In this document: positions 8,032 to 17,082 of the stretch, piece after piece
Position numbering within the stretch: position 1 is the first letter of the stretch
Layout of the letters: every line of letters begins with the position of its first letter
NCBI RefSeq assembly: GCF_012396315.1
Contig: NZ_JAAXPF010000013.1
Span: 1-41,906 of the forward strand
Origin: Corynebacterium mucifaciens
Lineage (GTDB): Bacteria > Actinomycetota > Actinomycetes > Mycobacteriales > Mycobacteriaceae
Direction: 5' to 3'
DNA: 41,906 nucleotides
Notes under the pieces: model-generated
What the model saw: the letters and a program-made list of their open reading frames with translations, nothing else
Told to the model about the DNA's origin: nothing
Database searches by the model: none
Position numbers and translations under genes: made by a program

Positions 8032-9519
8032 ATGAGCAGGGAAGAACAGGTAGAAACCCCGGTCTACGCTCTGGGCCAGCCGTCGAGGCGCACCGGCCTG
8101 GGTGGTCTGTCGATGAAGACCACGATTGTGCTGGGGATCGGCTTTCTGGGCTACCTGGTTTGCCAGATTGCCGGCTTCGCCAAATTCGGCCTGTTGGTCG
8201 TGGTGCCGGTGGCTCTAATCATTGCCGGAATTGTCTCCTTCAATGTCGGCGGGCGCTCGATGGCCCAGATGGCGGAAATGATGTTCCAGGACATGCGCCA
8301 GCGCACACGAGGGGAGCACATCTACTTCTCGGGCCCGTCCTCGCGTTTGCCGGGCGGCACTTATCGCCTCCCGGGTGTGTTCGCCCGCACCGAGCTGGTG
8401 GAGGGTGTTGATGCCGCAGGTAAGGAGTTCGCGGTGATTTTCGACCGCCCCCGCCGCGAGGCGACGGTGGTACTTCACGCGCAGCTCTCGGGTGAGACGG
8501 CGATTACCCAGGACGAGCGCAACGCGCAGACGAGTGAGTGGGGTCGTTGGCTGGCCGGTTTGAGCCTTTCCGGTGACGTGGAGCAGGCGGCAGTCGTGGT
8601 GACCACCCGCCCCGGCACGGGTGACCTCGTTGCCCAGGAGGTCGCGGCCACGGTGAAGCCGGAGGCTCCGTGGATTGCCCGCCAGGTTCAGGCGGAGGCG
8701 GCGGAACTTCTGAGCCAGGGGGTGCCGGAAGTGGACGCGCACATTTCGCTTACGTTCTCGGTGTCGGTCTCCGACGCGAAGGACACCAGCTTTGTGGAGT
8801 TGATCGGCACGCGCCTTCCGAGCCTGTACGGGCCGCTGACCTGGGCAGGTATTCAGGCCAGCCCGATGGACACCAACAGTGTGTGCGCGCGTGCCCACAT
8901 GCTCTATAACCCCGCGTCCGAGGCGGATTTCGAGGAACTGTCCGTGCAGGGCATCGAGCATGGGCTGGGCTGGGAGGACATCGGACCGTCCTGGGCGCAG
9001 AAAGACCGTTCGGCCTACCACCATGACGGGGCCACGTCGGTGACGTGGGAAATGGCGCAAGCCCCCCGCTCGACGTTCGAGGACACCCTTTTGACCGGGC
9101 TTATCCAGCCGCATATTCGCATTGCACGCAAGCGCGTGGCACTTATCTACCGTCCTTACGAGGCCGGCTCCGGTGCAGGGCGCGTGGAGGCGGAGCACCG
9201 CGACGCGATGGTTGCCGCAAACAGCTCGAAGAAGATCCGCGCAGCGTCGGCGGACATGCGTCTGGAGCACACGGAGGCGGCGCGACGAGCACAGGCGCGA
9301 GGTGCCCAGCTGGGCCGGTACTCACTGTTTGTCACGGCGACGTGTGCCCCGGATGAGGACCTGGAGCGGATAAAGCACGACGTGGAGCAGCTTGGCGCGC
9401 AGGCCAACATCCGCTTGCGGGTCATGACCCGCCAGCAGGACGCCGCGTTCGCCACCTCGTGCGGGCTTGGGCAGACACCGTGGGCGAAGCCGTCCACCTC
9501 GGCACTGGCGGGAGCGTAG
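8032..9519 (+). CDS. SCO6880-family conjugation protein
   Basis: A 495-residue protein with GAGGAGG upstream. Two adjacent transmembrane helices (about residues 32-70) follow a short cytoplasmic N-terminus, as in PrgI/VirB3-type proteins. A large soluble part follows with a conserved start (YFSGPSSRLPGGTYRLPG). This organisation is that of the SCO6880 family of actinobacterial conjugative elements, thought to correspond to VirB3 plus the N-terminal domain of VirB4 without the ATPase motor. The motor appears as a separate gene at 10394. No Walker motifs are visible here. Confidence 0.8.
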   Translation: MSREEQVETPVYALGQPSRRTGLGGLSMKTTIVLGIGFLGYLVCQIAGFAKFGLLVVVPVALIIAGIVSFNVGGRSMAQMAEMMFQDMRQRTRGEHIYFSGPSSRLPGGTYRLPGVFARTELVEGVDAAGKEFAVIFDRPRREATVVLHAQLSGETAITQDERNAQTSEWGRWLAGLSLSGDVEQAAVVVTTRPGTGDLVAQEVAATVKPEAPWIARQVQAEAAELLSQGVPEVDAHISLTFSVSVSDAKDTSFVELIGTRLPSLYGPLTWAGIQASPMDTNSVCARAHMLYNPASEADFEELSVQGIEHGLGWEDIGPSWAQKDRSAYHHDGATSVTWEMAQAPRSTFEDTLLTGLIQPHIRIARKRVALIYRPYEAGSGAGRVEAEHRDAMVAANSSKKIRAASADMRLEHTEAARRAQARGAQLGRYSLFVTATCAPDEDLERIKHDVEQLGAQANIRLRVMTRQQDAAFATSCGLGQTPWAKPSTSALAGA

Positions 9520-9528
9520 GAGACAGCC

Positions 9529-10374
9529 ATGTTCGGAAAGAAGAAGAACCAGAAGAAGACGCTTCGCGGGCTCGAGGGCGTGACTCTCGATAGTTCGCGC
9601 GATTCCGCTGGTTTCCAGTTCGCGGCTCTGCTGCGTGAAAACCGGGCCACGGTCATGTTCGGCGTGGAGGGCGAGGTGACCACCGAGGAGATCGACGCGT
9701 GGGAGGTCACGGTCGCCCAGGACGAGACGGTAATCGCCACGGAGGTCACGGCGGGTACGTCCCTGACGCTCTCGGTGACGATCCAGCGCCAGGGCAAGGA
9801 AGAAAAGGCCGAGGCTGACGCGGTTTTGACCCATCTGGCCAAAGTGCTGCCCGACTTCTACGCCGTGGAGTGGAGTGAAGCGGTGGTTACCCCGCTGACG
9901 GACTCGGAAATCATCGGCGTGCTGGAGGCCCGCCTCGGCATGGAGCTGAGCGAGGATGTGGCACCTGCCGCACTCGGGGTGGACAGCATTGTCGAAACAC
10001 TGCGCCACGTCGAACTCGGTCCGCAGGCCAGCGTCGCGTTTGAGGTGGGCGACGACGCGGAGATCGACCGCATGTTCCGGGGCATGGCACTGGGTGAGAT
10101 GTGGGGTGTTGTGAGGTGGACACGCATTTTCCGCCCGGCAGACACGCTCGCGGACGAAGACGAGGTGGGCCGGCACAGCGGTTTGTTCGTCGTGTCGGTA
10201 CCGGAAGAAAAATCGGAGGGCCTGGAGGCGGTCGTGGGCAAAATCATCGGCTCATTGACCCCCGTGCAGCGCCTGCGGGTGCGCAGAATGCTGGCCCGCC
10301 AACAGGGCGCGGTCGTGAGCAGCCTCGGTATCGGGGCGCTCGCCTGGGAACTAAACGCAGCAGTGTCTGCCTGA
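9529..10374 (+). CDS. Soluble protein between SCO6880 and VirB4-like genes
   Basis: A 281-residue protein without signal or transmembrane segments. It begins with a Lys-rich stretch (FGKKKNQKKT), then has an alpha/beta pattern rich in acidic residues, with no catalytic motif I recognise. Its ribosome binding site (TAGGAG) overlaps the stop of the SCO6880 gene. Its position between SCO6880 and the ATPase is characteristic, so it may bridge the membrane part and the motor, replacing part of a classical VirB4 N-terminal domain. That is inference from context. Confidence 0.7.
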   Translation: MFGKKKNQKKTLRGLEGVTLDSSRDSAGFQFAALLRENRATVMFGVEGEVTTEEIDAWEVTVAQDETVIATEVTAGTSLTLSVTIQRQGKEEKAEADAVLTHLAKVLPDFYAVEWSEAVVTPLTDSEIIGVLEARLGMELSEDVAPAALGVDSIVETLRHVELGPQASVAFEVGDDAEIDRMFRGMALGEMWGVVRWTRIFRPADTLADEDEVGRHSGLFVVSVPEEKSEGLEAVVGKIIGSLTPVQRLRVRRMLARQQGAVVSSLGIGALAWELNAAVSA

Positions 10375-10393
10375 AATGGAGGAGGGAAAGAAG

Positions 10394-12073
10394 ATGGATC
10401 ACAGTGCAACAATGATCGACCTGCACCGCGAGGTTCTCGACGGTGAGCGCGAGGCACCTGCCTGGTACACCCCGCAGGGGTGGACCTATCGCCGCTGGCG
10501 CAAGGACAGCGCGAAGAAGGCGCGCTCGATGGAGGCGCAGCGCCGCAGGGCGGGCGGTGTTGTCCCCGTTCGCGGGGAGAAACCCTACGGATCCTCCAAG
10601 CCGCGCGGGTTCACCGGACGCTATTCCGGTTACGCTGCCGTGCAAAACGGACCGCAGGAGTGGCAGACCACAACGAACCTGGGCTGCGGGTTCAACCCCA
10701 ACGTCGTGGGTGCGCCCGCCCCCATGATCGGTACGGCCCTGGGTCGCCACGTTATCACCAACGCCGAGGTCGGTTGTGATCCGATGTCGTGGTTCCGCGA
10801 GGGAATTATCGCCAACCCCTCCGCATTCGTTCTTTCCTTGCCGGGGCTGGGAAAGTCCACGCTCATCCGCAAAATGCTCATGGGTGGCGTGGCCACGGGC
10901 CAGGTGCCGATTATTGCCGGTGACATCAAGGGCGAGTACGTCGGCTTTGTGCAGCAGGTCGGCGGGCAGGTTATCACCATCGGCCACGGTGAAGGCCACC
11001 TGAATCCGCTCGACGTGGGCGCGCTGGGGCGCGTGATTCCCAAGCTGGAGGAGCACGGAGACCAGGAGCTAGTTGACCGCGCCAAGGAACAGGTGCATGG
11101 CCGGCAGGTCAGCATGGTAGCCACGCTTGTCGGTCTGAGCCGTGGGGAGAAAATCCGCGACTACGAGGCCATGATCGTTTCGGCGGCACTGCGCGAGATG
11201 TACGAGGACGCGGAGTTGGATTGGAACAACCCACCTATCCTGCGCGATTTGATCGAGCACCTGGAAAAGGGCTCGGAGCGTTTGTGGCAGCTCGCGCGTG
11301 CGCGTGAGCGCGAACAGTGGGACAGCCGCGTCGACGCGCTGATTCTGTCGCTGAACTCCCTTCTCGATGGTGCAACGGGCCGGATTTTCTCGGGCCAGAC
11401 CACCACGCCTATCAACGTCGATTCGACGGCGGTGTGCATTGATGTCTCCGCGATTGACCGGGGTGATAGCGCGATGAAGGCCGCAGTGATGATGGCGAGC
11501 TGGTCTTCGGCCTTCGGCGCGATCGAGGCGTCGCACATGCTCTCAGACGCCGGCCTGGAACCGCAGCGCTACTTCACTGTGACCCTCGACGAGCTCTGGC
11601 AGGTGCTTGCCTCGGCTCCGGGCATGGTTTCGCAAATCGATGCCCTGACCAGGCTAAATAGGACTGACGCCACATCCTTATGTATGATAACGCACACATT
11701 AAAGGATCTGGAGGCACTCCCCACAGAGGAAGATCGAAAGACCGCAATGGGCTTTATCGAGCGCGCGGGAATGGTGATCTGTGGCGGTCTGCCGTCCTCC
11801 GAGTTGAGCATTTTGAGCGGGCAGCTCTGGTTCTCTCCCGCTGAAGCGCAAATGATTACCTCGTGGTCGAAAGGCGCACCGCCAAAGCGCTCGCGCACCC
11901 GTGGAGCCAAAGCGACGCCTCCAGGCCGTGGGCGGTTCATGATCAAGCCGTCGAAGGACGGCTCGCCGGGTGTGCCGGTGCAGACCGTGCTGATGCCTTC
12001 CGAGGTTGAGCTGCGCCTCCACGACACTAACGCCCGTTTCGAGGCGTTCTTCGAAGAAGGCACGGTGGCGTGA
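10394..12073 (+). CDS. VirB4-like conjugation ATPase
   Basis: A 559-residue cytoplasmic ATPase that would power assembly or substrate transfer of the T4SS-like channel. Walker A is at about residues 148-156 (LPGLGKST), followed by IAGDIKGEYVG. Walker B is the VTLDELWQVL stretch near residue 398. A Thr-Asp-Ala/His switch region (RTDATSLCMITHTLKD) follows, as in VirB4/TraC proteins. An in-frame ATG at 10376 exists, but the GGAGGAGGG at 10378-10386 is placed correctly for ATG 10394, so I take the later start. The stop overlaps the next ATG by one base. Confidence 0.85.
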   Translation: MDHSATMIDLHREVLDGEREAPAWYTPQGWTYRRWRKDSAKKARSMEAQRRRAGGVVPVRGEKPYGSSKPRGFTGRYSGYAAVQNGPQEWQTTTNLGCGFNPNVVGAPAPMIGTALGRHVITNAEVGCDPMSWFREGIIANPSAFVLSLPGLGKSTLIRKMLMGGVATGQVPIIAGDIKGEYVGFVQQVGGQVITIGHGEGHLNPLDVGALGRVIPKLEEHGDQELVDRAKEQVHGRQVSMVATLVGLSRGEKIRDYEAMIVSAALREMYEDAELDWNNPPILRDLIEHLEKGSERLWQLARAREREQWDSRVDALILSLNSLLDGATGRIFSGQTTTPINVDSTAVCIDVSAIDRGDSAMKAAVMMASWSSAFGAIEASHMLSDAGLEPQRYFTVTLDELWQVLASAPGMVSQIDALTRLNRTDATSLCMITHTLKDLEALPTEEDRKTAMGFIERAGMVICGGLPSSELSILSGQLWFSPAEAQMITSWSKGAPPKRSRTRGAKATPPGRGRFMIKPSKDGSPGVPVQTVLMPSEVELRLHDTNARFEAFFEEGTVA

Positions 12074-12342
12074 TGGCGGAGTCCAAGGGCTTCATCAAGC
12101 CGCACGCCGCCTCAGTGCGCGAGGGGGCGGTCAAGGAGTTCACGGAGTCCTGGGGTGACTACTCGTCGCCGTCGGCAGCGGTGCGGGACATCGCCTCCCG
12201 ATGGGGCGTGGGGCGCACGACGCTGACGGAGTGGCTTCATGACGAGGAGAAGTGGCCGAGCACGACGATAGGGCAGCTGCGACGCTTGCAGCGCGAAAAT
12301 CAGGCGCTGCGCGAGCAGTTGAAACACCTGCAGGAAGGGTAG
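12073..12342 (+). CDS. Small HTH protein resembling IS3-type transposase OrfA
   Basis: An 89-residue protein starting in a TGATG overlap with the ATPase gene. Residues about 30-60 form a helix-turn-helix (AAVRDIASRWGVGRTTLTEW), followed by a leucine-rich coiled coil (LRRLQRENQALREQLKHL). This HTH plus zipper layout matches the N-terminal protein of IS3-family transposases. There is no adjacent OrfB, no DDE domain and no terminal inverted repeat. The tight coupling to transfer genes on both sides argues for a domesticated DNA-binding protein, perhaps an operon regulator or relaxosome accessory factor. Confidence 0.7.
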   Translation: MAESKGFIKPHAASVREGAVKEFTESWGDYSSPSAAVRDIASRWGVGRTTLTEWLHDEEKWPSTTIGQLRRLQRENQALREQLKHLQEG

Positions 12343-12349
12343 CGGTGCG

Positions 12350-13954
12350 ATGAAGAAAGCAATCGCCGTGGCGGTGGGGGTTGTCCTGTTCCTGGTACTG
12401 CTGGTGACGACCGTGTTTCAGGACGAGGAGGAAGTCTGCGGGCCCTCGGGCGGCACCCCCGTCGCGGGCGGTGTTCCGGCAGGGGAATTCTCCCTGCCGG
12501 AAAAGGACGCGCTCAACCACGTCACGAGCGAATTTGGTCCGCGCTGGGGTACAGAGCACAGGGGCATCGACATTGCCCAGGGGCCGGGCACACCGATCTT
12601 CGCCTATGCGGACGGCACGGTTGCGGCCGCAGGCCCAGCCCTCGGGTTTGGTCAATGGATCATTGTGGATTCCGAGCTCGACGGGCAGCGCTTCTCGACG
12701 GTCTACGGCCACATGATGGACGCCGGGCTGTACGTCAAGGTGGGTGATCAGGTCAAAGCAGGCCAGCACATTGCCGACGAGGGCGCCAACGGGGAGGTCA
12801 CCGGCCCGCACCTGCACTTCGAGGTGTGGCCGGGAACCCGCCTCGGCGGGGGCCAGGCGGTCAACCCTCGTCCCTGGCTGGAAAAGGCAGTAGAACCGGG
12901 CAGCGGCAACGGCGGCTCGACCGAAGAAACCGACAGCGCTCCAAGCAACCAACCCAGCCCGATACCAACCTCCGGTGGCGATGTCCCGCCATCCGATGTC
13001 ATCGTCAGCGAGGACAAACTGCAGGTCGATTCGGTGCGCGTGGCGCGCTCTGTGGCACAGAAATTCCCCGAGATCAAAGCCATCGGCGGGTGGAGACCGG
13101 CAGACCAGGACCAGCGCCAGGACCACCCGTCTGGGCGAGCCGTGGACATCATGATCCCCGATTACGACTCGGAGTCCGGCAAACAGCTCGGAGACGCGGT
13201 GCGCGACTACCTTTACGCAAACCGCGACGCCTTCAACATCGACTACATGATCTGGCGGCAGCAGTTCATCCCGAGCGAGGGGGAGAGCTATCAAATGGAC
13301 GACCGGGGTTCACCGACGGAAAACCACTATGACCACGTCCACGTCACAACGGCTGGTGGCGGCGCTCCAGCACCGGGGCAGAGCTACGGACCTGCCCCCG
13401 AAGGAGGCAGTCAGCGTCCGTCCCTCGGCAAGGGGTGCGCCCCGTTCGAAGTTGGTGACGTGCCGCTCAACGCGGCGGGAATCCCCGAGGACGTGGCCAA
13501 ATTCATCCCACTTAGTGCCGCGCAGTGCTCAGAAATCAACGCACCACTGGTCGCCGGGTTGATGGATCATGAATCGGGAGGTTTCCAGCAGTACGCAGTA
13601 TCAAGTGCCGGCGCTCAGGGATATGGGCAGTTCATGCCCGGGACGTGGGCGGGTGTCGGAGCCGAGGTTGACGATGAGGGCAAGGTGATCGGCCCTCCCG
13701 GGTCAGGATCACCGAACGACCCCGGGGACGCAACTATGGCGGTTGGGCGCTACCTGTGCAGGCTGGCGGACGATCTGCGCCCGGGTATGGAATCTGGGGC
13801 CATCAAGGGGGATCCGACAGAACTGCTGCTCGCGGCCTACAACGCCGGCCCCGGTGCGGTGCAGCAGTACGGCGGAGTCCCGCCCTACGCGGAGACACAG
13901 AAATACGTGAAGATCGTGCCGGAAACGGCCAAGAAATACGAGAAAGGGGTATAA
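12350..13954 (+). CDS. Three-domain cell-wall hydrolase (M23 + M15-like + lytic transglycosylase)
   Basis: A 534-residue protein with one N-terminal membrane helix (about residues 4-21). Domain 1 (about 45-165) is an M23/LytM endopeptidase: His70-x3-Asp74 in EHRGIDIAQG and HLHFE with His154/His156. Domain 2 (about 220-335) has a D-H-P-S-G-R-A-V-D motif near 258-266 and a terminal HYDHVHVT (His326, Asp329-adjacent His, His331), the pattern of an M15/VanY-like zinc peptidase fold. Domain 3 (about 390-530) is a GH23 lytic transglycosylase: Glu408 in HESGG, then GAQGYGQFMPGTW and AAYNAGPGAV. Conjugation operons usually carry one such enzyme to open peptidoglycan. Three potential activities on one anchored chain is notable. 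Confidence 0.85.
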   Translation: MKKAIAVAVGVVLFLVLLVTTVFQDEEEVCGPSGGTPVAGGVPAGEFSLPEKDALNHVTSEFGPRWGTEHRGIDIAQGPGTPIFAYADGTVAAAGPALGFGQWIIVDSELDGQRFSTVYGHMMDAGLYVKVGDQVKAGQHIADEGANGEVTGPHLHFEVWPGTRLGGGQAVNPRPWLEKAVEPGSGNGGSTEETDSAPSNQPSPIPTSGGDVPPSDVIVSEDKLQVDSVRVARSVAQKFPEIKAIGGWRPADQDQRQDHPSGRAVDIMIPDYDSESGKQLGDAVRDYLYANRDAFNIDYMIWRQQFIPSEGESYQMDDRGSPTENHYDHVHVTTAGGGAPAPGQSYGPAPEGGSQRPSLGKGCAPFEVGDVPLNAAGIPEDVAKFIPLSAAQCSEINAPLVAGLMDHESGGFQQYAVSSAGAQGYGQFMPGTWAGVGAEVDDEGKVIGPPGSGSPNDPGDATMAVGRYLCRLADDLRPGMESGAIKGDPTELLLAAYNAGPGAVQQYGGVPPYAETQKYVKIVPETAKKYEKGV

Positions 13955-13958
13955 GACG

Positions 13959-14528
13959 ATGACCTCACGGACCTGGAAAATCATCGGGGCAATCGTGGCA
14001 GTGATCCTCATCGGAATATCCGCCTTGTTCGCAGTGACGGGAGTGAGCGACAACGACACCAGCGGACAAGCGGCGGAGGTGCACACCGATGAGGGCGTCG
14101 ATATCGACCCCGTAGCAACGGACCCGAGCGTGGCCGCACAAAGTGCGCTCGTGCGCGGGTTCAGCTGGCAACCAGCCCAGCAGAAGTCCGACTTCGTGGC
14201 TTTCGCGGAGGCGGCGGAGGTCACCACCGCACACTTCCACGAGCTCGCACAGCGAGGCTTGGAGGAGCAGGAACCCACCGCACGGCCCAAACAGTGGGAG
14301 GCCTGGGCTGAGTCCAAGGACGAGGTGCGCGCGGTCGTAACCATCAACTCGCAGGACGTGGAGGAGTCCGGCGAAAAGGCAGTCGTGAAAACCACGGTTG
14401 AACAGCGCGTCCACCACCGTGACGGGGACACCACGCCGTACTCGAAGTTCAACGTGGACGCGCACATGGAAAACGCTGCGGGAGCGTGGCGTCTCGCGGA
14501 CTACACCATTACCAGCGTCGATTACTAA
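13959..14528 (+). CDS. Single-pass membrane protein with outer NTF2-like domain
   Basis: A 189-residue protein with a transmembrane helix at about residues 6-27, an acidic linker and an outer domain of about 130 residues. The domain has an initial long helix (KSDFVAFAEAAEVTTAHFHELAQRGLEE) followed by strands (VRAVVTINSQDV; AVVKTTVEQRVH), consistent with a VirB8/NTF2-like fold. The ATG follows the hydrolase stop after 4 bases, so both are probably co-translated and may act together at the cell envelope. Confidence 0.7.
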   Translation: MTSRTWKIIGAIVAVILIGISALFAVTGVSDNDTSGQAAEVHTDEGVDIDPVATDPSVAAQSALVRGFSWQPAQQKSDFVAFAEAAEVTTAHFHELAQRGLEEQEPTARPKQWEAWAESKDEVRAVVTINSQDVEESGEKAVVKTTVEQRVHHRDGDTTPYSKFNVDAHMENAAGAWRLADYTITSVDY

Positions 14529-14555
14529 ACAACCGAAACAAACAAGGAGACCATC

Positions 14556-15320
14556 ATGGCCAGCACCAACGAACAGTGGCAGGAAGTCAAAGACCTCGTG
14601 GCGGAGCACGCCGACGAGCTGAAGGAAATGACCCACGCAGACATCAAGGCGTTTGCCAAGGAGCACGGGCTTATGACCAAGTCCGGATTCCCCAAGCTGA
14701 AGACGGTCCTGAAAACTAAGGGCGTCGATTACGAGGCACTGCGGGACGAGGCAGGGGAGAAGCGGCGCCAGGAACTGGACGCCCGCGCACAGACCATCGA
14801 GGAAGACGCCCGGAAAGGCCCGGCATTCACACTGCACAGTGCGGCCATCGAGGAAGACGGGCAGGCGAGTTTCGCCGTCACCGACACCCAGGCGCAGGCC
14901 GTTTGGTACGGCAAGCTTTTCGATGATGACCGTATTTGGTCGAGCGGTGATCCGGTCTCGGCAGAACAGTCTGCGGCTGACAAAGCTATCTGGATTGCAG
15001 GTAAGGCCGTCGCTCTCGCCGGGGCGCAGGCGGGCAGGCTCACACTCGGTGTGACCCACCCGGAGCTCGACGTGGACGAGCTCCAGCGCGCGGGCGTGCG
15101 CAATAACGTCGCGGTGGAGATCGTCTTCGAGGAGGACAGCTCGGCGGTCTCGATGGCAGCAACGCCCGGTTTCATGAAGTGGCAGGAATATGACCTGCAA
15201 CAACTGCTGGACCAGGACGAGGACGAGCAGTTCGTCGCAGACGATGAGTCGGAGGAAGACGAGGAGTCTTACGACGAGGACGAGGCGGACGAAGCCGACG
15301 ATGAAGAAGGCGACGAGTAA
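14556..15320 (+). CDS. Acidic-tailed soluble protein preceding the coupling protein
   Basis: A 254-residue protein with a strong AAGGAG site upstream. Residues 1-60 are helical with a SAP/HeH-like pattern (THADIKAFAKEHGLMTKSG, then PKLKTVLKTKG). The middle is an alpha/beta domain, and the last 40 residues are almost purely Asp/Glu. The stop and the next ATG overlap (TAATG), tying its synthesis to the VirD4-like coupling protein. This suggests an adaptor between relaxosome DNA and the coupling ATPase. I do not recognise a named family. Confidence 0.7.
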   Translation: MASTNEQWQEVKDLVAEHADELKEMTHADIKAFAKEHGLMTKSGFPKLKTVLKTKGVDYEALRDEAGEKRRQELDARAQTIEEDARKGPAFTLHSAAIEEDGQASFAVTDTQAQAVWYGKLFDDDRIWSSGDPVSAEQSAADKAIWIAGKAVALAGAQAGRLTLGVTHPELDVDELQRAGVRNNVAVEIVFEEDSSAVSMAATPGFMKWQEYDLQQLLDQDEDEQFVADDESEEDEESYDEDEADEADDEEGDE

Positions 15321-17065
15321 TGGCGGGCAGAGACAACGCGCGCTCCCTGGCGCAACCCAAGGGAAACCGCGACACCTACGTCCTCGCGGGGGTTATCGGT
15401 GTCGTGGCGGTGCTGAGCACCTTGTATTCACTCTCGCGAATGTTTGCCATGCGCATGCGCGGGGAGACCGGGGAGTTGTCCTGGAACCCCATTGTGGTGG
15501 CGATTGAAATTGCCAAGGGCAAGGGGACGTGGGGACGCGAGGAAACCATCGTCGCCGTTGTCCTGGTGGCGCTGCTGGCTGCGCTCGCCTTTGGCGCGCG
15601 TCTACTGCTGCGCGGCACGAAGAAAGCCGAGAAGAAGACTCGCGTGGACTCAGTGGCCAAGCACCTCGCGGGCAAGGACGATATTAAGTCGCTCGGGGTG
15701 GGTGCGGCTCGGCAGACCGCCACGCGACTGCACGGGGAGGAATTCGCCAAGAAGCACCCCGGGCTGCGGTTCGGGCATGAGGTGTCCACCGGTGCCGGCC
15801 TGTACGGCGGGTGGGAGGATTTGCACCTGATTATCGCGGGTCCACGTATCGGTAAGACCACCTCATCGGTGATTCCGGCGATTATCGAGGCTCCCGGGGT
15901 GGTTGTGACCACCTCCAACAAGGCCGACATCGTGCACGACACGATCAACCTGACCTCCGTGCGCGGCACCGCGTGGGTTTTCGACCCGCAGGGTCTGACC
16001 ACGCAGGGCAACCACGAGTGGTTCTACGACCCGCTGAGCTACATCCGCGCCGACGCAGACAACATGGACGCGGCGGCGGGCGCACTCGCGGCCATGTTCG
16101 CAGCCCCCCACATGCCGCGCGGCGGCGGGGGAGACTCGTACTTCCCGTCGACGGCGCGGACACTGCTGACGGGTCTGCTGCTGGTGGCGGCGCTGGAGAA
16201 TCGCCCGATTTCCGACGTGCTGCTGTGGGCCTCGAATGAGCGCAGCCAGGAGGCGGTGGAGCTGCTCGCCCAGTACGACCAGTACAGCTTCTGGGCCAAG
16301 ACCCTCAACGGGATCTACGGCCTGACGGACAAGACGCGCTCGGGCGTGTTCGGCCAGGCGCAGAACATGGTCGCAGTCTTCGCCAGGGCGGAGGTGCGTA
16401 AGTGGGTCGAACCGCAGCCGGGACGTGCGGCGTTTTCGCCCTACGACTTCGTGCGCTCGGGGTCGGACACGCTTTATCTGCTGTCCAAGGAGGGGCCGCG
16501 TTCGGTCGGCATTCTCACGACGATTCTGACGGTGGCTGTGATGGAGGCGGCGGAGGGCTACGGCGAAGAGCAGGCCAACGGGCGCATGCCTGTGCCGATG
16601 GTCTGCCCGCTCGATGAGGTGGCCAACACCGTCCTGTGGGAGGAACTGCCCGCCGTGGTCTCGCACTACGGCTCTCGCGGGATCATCATCCTGGCCTACT
16701 TGCAGAGCTATAGCCAGGGGATTAACGCCTGGGGCAAGGAGAAGATGGAGGCGCTGTGGTCGGCCATGACCATCAAGTGCGTCGGCGGCGGTATCACCGA
16801 TGAAGAGCTGACCAAGCGCATGAGTGAGTTAATCGGCACCCACGAGGAGTATCAGTCCTCGTCCTCGTCCGGGTCGCATGGTGAGCGGTCGGTACAGCGT
16901 TCCGTGCGCGAGAAGCAGACCATGACGGCGGCGGAGATCGCCGCGCTGCCGAAGGGGCGCTGGCTGGTTCAGTCGGTCGGGCGTCGCCCGATGATCGGAG
17001 TCACGGAGCCGTATTTCGAGCGGAAGTGGGACGCCGAAACCAACGCGATTCTCGCGGTTAAGTAG
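15320..17065 (+). CDS. traG: VirD4/TraG-type coupling protein
   Basis: A 581-residue coupling ATPase that would dock the relaxase-DNA complex to the channel. Two N-terminal transmembrane helices lie at about residues 16-36 and 74-96. Walker A is at about 174-181 (GPRIGKTT), followed by IPAIIEAPG and the VTTSNKADIV stretch typical of TraG/VirD4 proteins. Walker B is VCPLDEVANT, then a Gln-containing motif in LAYLQSYSQG. The size fits the family. It is coupled by TAATG to the acidic-tailed protein. Confidence 0.88.
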   Translation: MAGRDNARSLAQPKGNRDTYVLAGVIGVVAVLSTLYSLSRMFAMRMRGETGELSWNPIVVAIEIAKGKGTWGREETIVAVVLVALLAALAFGARLLLRGTKKAEKKTRVDSVAKHLAGKDDIKSLGVGAARQTATRLHGEEFAKKHPGLRFGHEVSTGAGLYGGWEDLHLIIAGPRIGKTTSSVIPAIIEAPGVVVTTSNKADIVHDTINLTSVRGTAWVFDPQGLTTQGNHEWFYDPLSYIRADADNMDAAAGALAAMFAAPHMPRGGGGDSYFPSTARTLLTGLLLVAALENRPISDVLLWASNERSQEAVELLAQYDQYSFWAKTLNGIYGLTDKTRSGVFGQAQNMVAVFARAEVRKWVEPQPGRAAFSPYDFVRSGSDTLYLLSKEGPRSVGILTTILTVAVMEAAEGYGEEQANGRMPVPMVCPLDEVANTVLWEELPAVVSHYGSRGIIILAYLQSYSQGINAWGKEKMEALWSAMTIKCVGGGITDEELTKRMSELIGTHEEYQSSSSSGSHGERSVQRSVREKQTMTAAEIAALPKGRWLVQSVGRRPMIGVTEPYFERKWDAETNAILAVK

Positions 17066-17082
17066 GAGAGGAGAAAACAGCA

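Noticed and set aside
12073..12342. Insertion sequence (IS3)
   Set aside because: Only an OrfA-like protein is present; no OrfB, inverted repeats or target duplication, and the operon is uninterrupted.
12140..13294. 384-residue minus-strand open frame opposite the wall hydrolase
   Set aside because: The plus-strand protein has three motif-supported domains; this frame has none.
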